A stretch of DNA of 64,000 nt from Nitrospirillum sp034653275 (GTDB lineage: Bacteria > Pseudomonadota > Alphaproteobacteria > Azospirillales > Azospirillaceae). This document shows positions 62,110 to 64,000 of the stretch, piece after piece (position 1 is the stretch's first letter; the number at the start of each line of letters is the position of its first letter). The notes below the pieces were generated by a model that was not told the origin of the DNA, searched no databases, and worked only from the letters and a program-made list of their open reading frames with translations. The stretch spans positions 1 through 64,000 of the forward strand of contig NZ_JAYEES010000002.1 in NCBI RefSeq assembly GCF_034653275.1. The letters run 5' to 3'. Both the position numbers and the translations under genes were made by a program.

Positions 62110-63146
62110 CCCGTGAAACCCTGATGGCCCCCCTTATGGCGAGCGAGGCCGCCGAGACCCCGGACGCCCTGCGCCGGCAGATCGATCGCTGCACGCCCTT
62201 GTTCCGGGATCTGGGCGAGCGCCTGCGCCGCCTGGCCCCCCGCTTCGTCGTGACCGGCGCCCGGGGCAGCAGCGACCACGCCGCGACCTACGGCAAGTAC
62301 CTGATCGAAACCCGGCTGGGCCTGCCCGTGGCCTCCATCGGCCCGTCCGTGGTGTCGCTGTACCAAACGCCCCTGCACCTGAAGAACGGGCTTTACATCG
62401 CGGTGTCGCAATCGGGACGCAGCCCCGACCTGTTGCGCCTGACGGAGACGGCCAAGGCCGGCGGCGCCCTGACCGTGGCCTTCGTGAACGACGAGACCTC
62501 GCCCCTGTTCCAGATGGTGGACGTGGCCATCCCGCTGTGCGCCGGGCCGGAAAAGAGCGTCGCGGCGACCAAGTCCTACCTGACCTCGCTGTTCGCCTTC
62601 CTGCAGATGGTGGCGCATTGGAAGGCGGACCCGGCCCTGCTGGCCACGGTGGCGGACGCCCCCCGCTGGCTGGAAAAGGCCGCGGCGCTGGACTGGTACC
62701 CCGGCCTGTCGCACCTGGCGGCTGTCCGGGGGCTTTACATCATCGGCCGGGGGCTGGGCGCCGCCGCCGCCCAGGAAATGGCCCTCAAGTGCAAGGAAAC
62801 CAGCCGCCTGCACGCCGACGCCTTCAGCGCGGCCGAGGTCATCCACGGCCCCCTGGCGCTGGTGGGACCGGATTTCCCCGTGTTGGCGCTGACGCAGGAT
62901 GACGCGACCCTGGCCCCCACCAGCGACGCCATCCGCCGCATGGTCGGCCTGGGCGCCACCGTGCTGTCGACGGCCGGCGACATTCCGGGCGTGGTGCCGC
63001 TGCCCGCCGTGGCCGGCGTGCCGGCGGAACTGGCCCCGCTGACGGCGGTGCAAAGCTTCTACATGGGCATCCACCGCATCGCCACCGACCGGGGCCTGAA
63101 CCCCGACGTTCCCCCCAACCTGGCCAAGGTGACGGAGACGGTGTGA
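62106..63146 (+). CDS. nagB-II: SIS-domain glucosamine-6-phosphate deaminase (NagB-II type)
   Basis: 346-residue protein with two sugar isomerase (SIS) domains (about 35-170 and 195-330), related to the isomerase half of GlmS but lacking its glutaminase domain. Motifs: VTGARGSSDHAATYGKYLIE, AVSQSGRSPDLLRLTETAK, PEKSVAATKSYLTSL and LHADAFSAAEVIHGPLALV. Such proteins replace classical NagB in many proteobacteria and convert glucosamine-6-phosphate to fructose-6-phosphate and ammonia. The start at 62106 overlaps the kinase stop (ATGA); a longer open frame to 61347 is antisense-like reading through the kinase gene and is rejected. Confidence 0.9.
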   Translation: MTRETLMAPLMASEAAETPDALRRQIDRCTPLFRDLGERLRRLAPRFVVTGARGSSDHAATYGKYLIETRLGLPVASIGPSVVSLYQTPLHLKNGLYIAVSQSGRSPDLLRLTETAKAGGALTVAFVNDETSPLFQMVDVAIPLCAGPEKSVAATKSYLTSLFAFLQMVAHWKADPALLATVADAPRWLEKAAALDWYPGLSHLAAVRGLYIIGRGLGAAAAQEMALKCKETSRLHADAFSAAEVIHGPLALVGPDFPVLALTQDDATLAPTSDAIRRMVGLGATVLSTAGDIPGVVPLPAVAGVPAELAPLTAVQSFYMGIHRIATDRGLNPDVPPNLAKVTETV

Positions 63147-63147
63147 C

Positions 63148-64000
63148 ATGCGCCATCTACTGACGGGAGCCCGGCTGTTCACCGGCGACGTGCTGCTGGA
63201 TGACCACGCGCTGCTGCTGGCCGGGACCGACATCCTGGACATCGTGCCGGCCGTCGCCAGCGTGGCGGGCGCGGCGCGGGTGCCCCTGCCCGAGGGCAGC
63301 CTGCTGGCCCCGGGCTTCATCGACACCCAGGTCAACGGCGGCGGCGGCGTGCTGTTCAACGACACGCCCACCACCGCCGGCGCGCTGGCCATCGCCGCCG
63401 CCCACCGGCGGTTCGGCACCACGGCGCTGCTGCCCACCGTTATCACCGACGACCTGGACACCATGATGGCGGCGGCGGAGGCGGCGGCCGAGGCGGCGGC
63501 GGTGCCGGGCAGCGGCATCATCGGCGTCCATCTGGAGGGGCCCTTCCTCAATCCCACGCGGCGCGGCGTCCATAAGGAGGCCCACATCCGCCGTCCCAAT
63601 GGCGTGGATCTGGACCGGCTGAGCGCCCTGCCCCGGCATTTCGGCGACCTGGGCCGCGTGCTGCTGACCCTGGCGCCGGAACAGGTGGACGATGGCGATA
63701 TCGCGCGGCTGGTGCGCGCCGGGCTGATCCTGGCCGGGGGGCACTCCGCCGCTAGTCATGAACGCACGCAAGCGGCCCTGCGCGCCGGTCTGCGCGGTTT
63801 CACCCACCTGTTCAACGCCATGCCCCCCATCAGCAACCGGACGCCCGGCATCGCCCTGGCCGCCATGACCGCCAAGGACGCCTGGTGCGGCCTGATCGTC
63901 GACGGCGTGCATGTACATCCCGACCTGCTGGCGTTGGCCCTGGCCGCCAAGCCCCGGGGCAAGATGATGCTGGTCACCGACGCCATGCCGCCCACCGGCA
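63148..64000 (+). CDS. nagA: N-acetylglucosamine-6-phosphate deacetylase, cut by right edge
   Basis: First 284 codons of an amidohydrolase-fold deacetylase converting GlcNAc-6-phosphate to glucosamine-6-phosphate and acetate. Seen: PGFIDTQVNGGGGVLFND, the metal-binding Glu in GVHLEGPFLNPTRRGVH, His in AGGHSAAS and FTHLFNAMPP, IVDGVHVHPD and the catalytic-Asp region LVTDAMPPTG just before the edge. The ATG is two bases after the deaminase stop, so translation is coupled. It completes the cytoplasmic GlcNAc route of this operon. Confidence 0.93.
   Translation, partial: MRHLLTGARLFTGDVLLDDHALLLAGTDILDIVPAVASVAGAARVPLPEGSLLAPGFIDTQVNGGGGVLFNDTPTTAGALAIAAAHRRFGTTALLPTVITDDLDTMMAAAEAAAEAAAVPGSGIIGVHLEGPFLNPTRRGVHKEAHIRRPNGVDLDRLSALPRHFGDLGRVLLTLAPEQVDDGDIARLVRAGLILAGGHSAASHERTQAALRAGLRGFTHLFNAMPPISNRTPGIALAAMTAKDAWCGLIVDGVHVHPDLLALALAAKPRGKMMLVTDAMPPTG

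Overview
The window is high-GC, densely coded DNA from what looks like a free-living, plant- or soil-associated Gram-negative bacterium. Three TonB-dependent outer-membrane receptors, many exported glycoside hydrolases, CoA-dependent hydroxycinnamate catabolism and a NagP/NagK/NagB-II/NagA-type GlcNAc pathway point to an alphaproteobacterium. An Azospirillaceae-like, Caulobacter-like or sphingomonad-like host is plausible, but this is inferred from gene content only. No rRNA, tRNA or CRISPR array was seen.

Region 1 (1-18.1 kb, minus strand): a giant NRPS gene starts at 14325 and runs off the left edge. At least 4775 codons are visible, in the order A-T, C-A-T, C-A-T, C-A-T, C-A. Its last two visible modules are near-identical tandem copies, and its loading A domain lacks the usual amino-acid-anchoring Asp. 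Upstream lie an MHS-type MFS transporter, a complete ISNCY-like insertion sequence and a small gene for an NHLP (nitrile-hydratase-like leader) RiPP precursor with a double-Gly leader and a 15-residue core. No RiPP maturation enzyme is in view.

Region 2 (18.4-29 kb): a divergent hydroxycinnamate locus. On the minus strand are a type-B carboxylesterase, a TonB receptor, a vanillin/benzaldehyde-type dehydrogenase and a zinc alcohol dehydrogenase. On the plus strand are an AraC-family regulator, hydroxycinnamoyl-CoA hydratase-lyase and a hydroxycinnamate-CoA ligase. Together they could import a phenolic ester, hydrolyse it, activate the acid to its CoA thioester, cleave it to an aromatic aldehyde plus acetyl-CoA and oxidise the aldehyde. 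A tannase/feruloyl-esterase homologue lies about 7 kb away, at 36.2 kb.

Region 3 (29-40.3 kb): a second TonB receptor divergent from a LysR regulator, with strong palindromes between them. Then come an AtuA-like pair with a CitMHS transporter (unknown catabolic role), the tannase-family esterase, a second LysR gene and methylmalonate-semialdehyde dehydrogenase.

Region 4 (40.3-64 kb): an apparent N-glycan utilisation locus. A minus-strand series encodes GH29 fucosidase, GH18, GH20, GH2 beta-mannosidase, GH3 (beta-xylosidase-like, with PA14), GH125, GH35, GH92 and a RhaM-type mutarotase, downstream of a TonB receptor with its own terminator. Divergently, a GlcNAc permease, GlcNAc kinase, SIS-type glucosamine-6-phosphate deaminase and GlcNAc-6-phosphate deacetylase (cut by the right edge) carry GlcNAc into central metabolism. 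The enzyme set matches complex, possibly plant-type (xylosylated and fucosylated), N-glycans.
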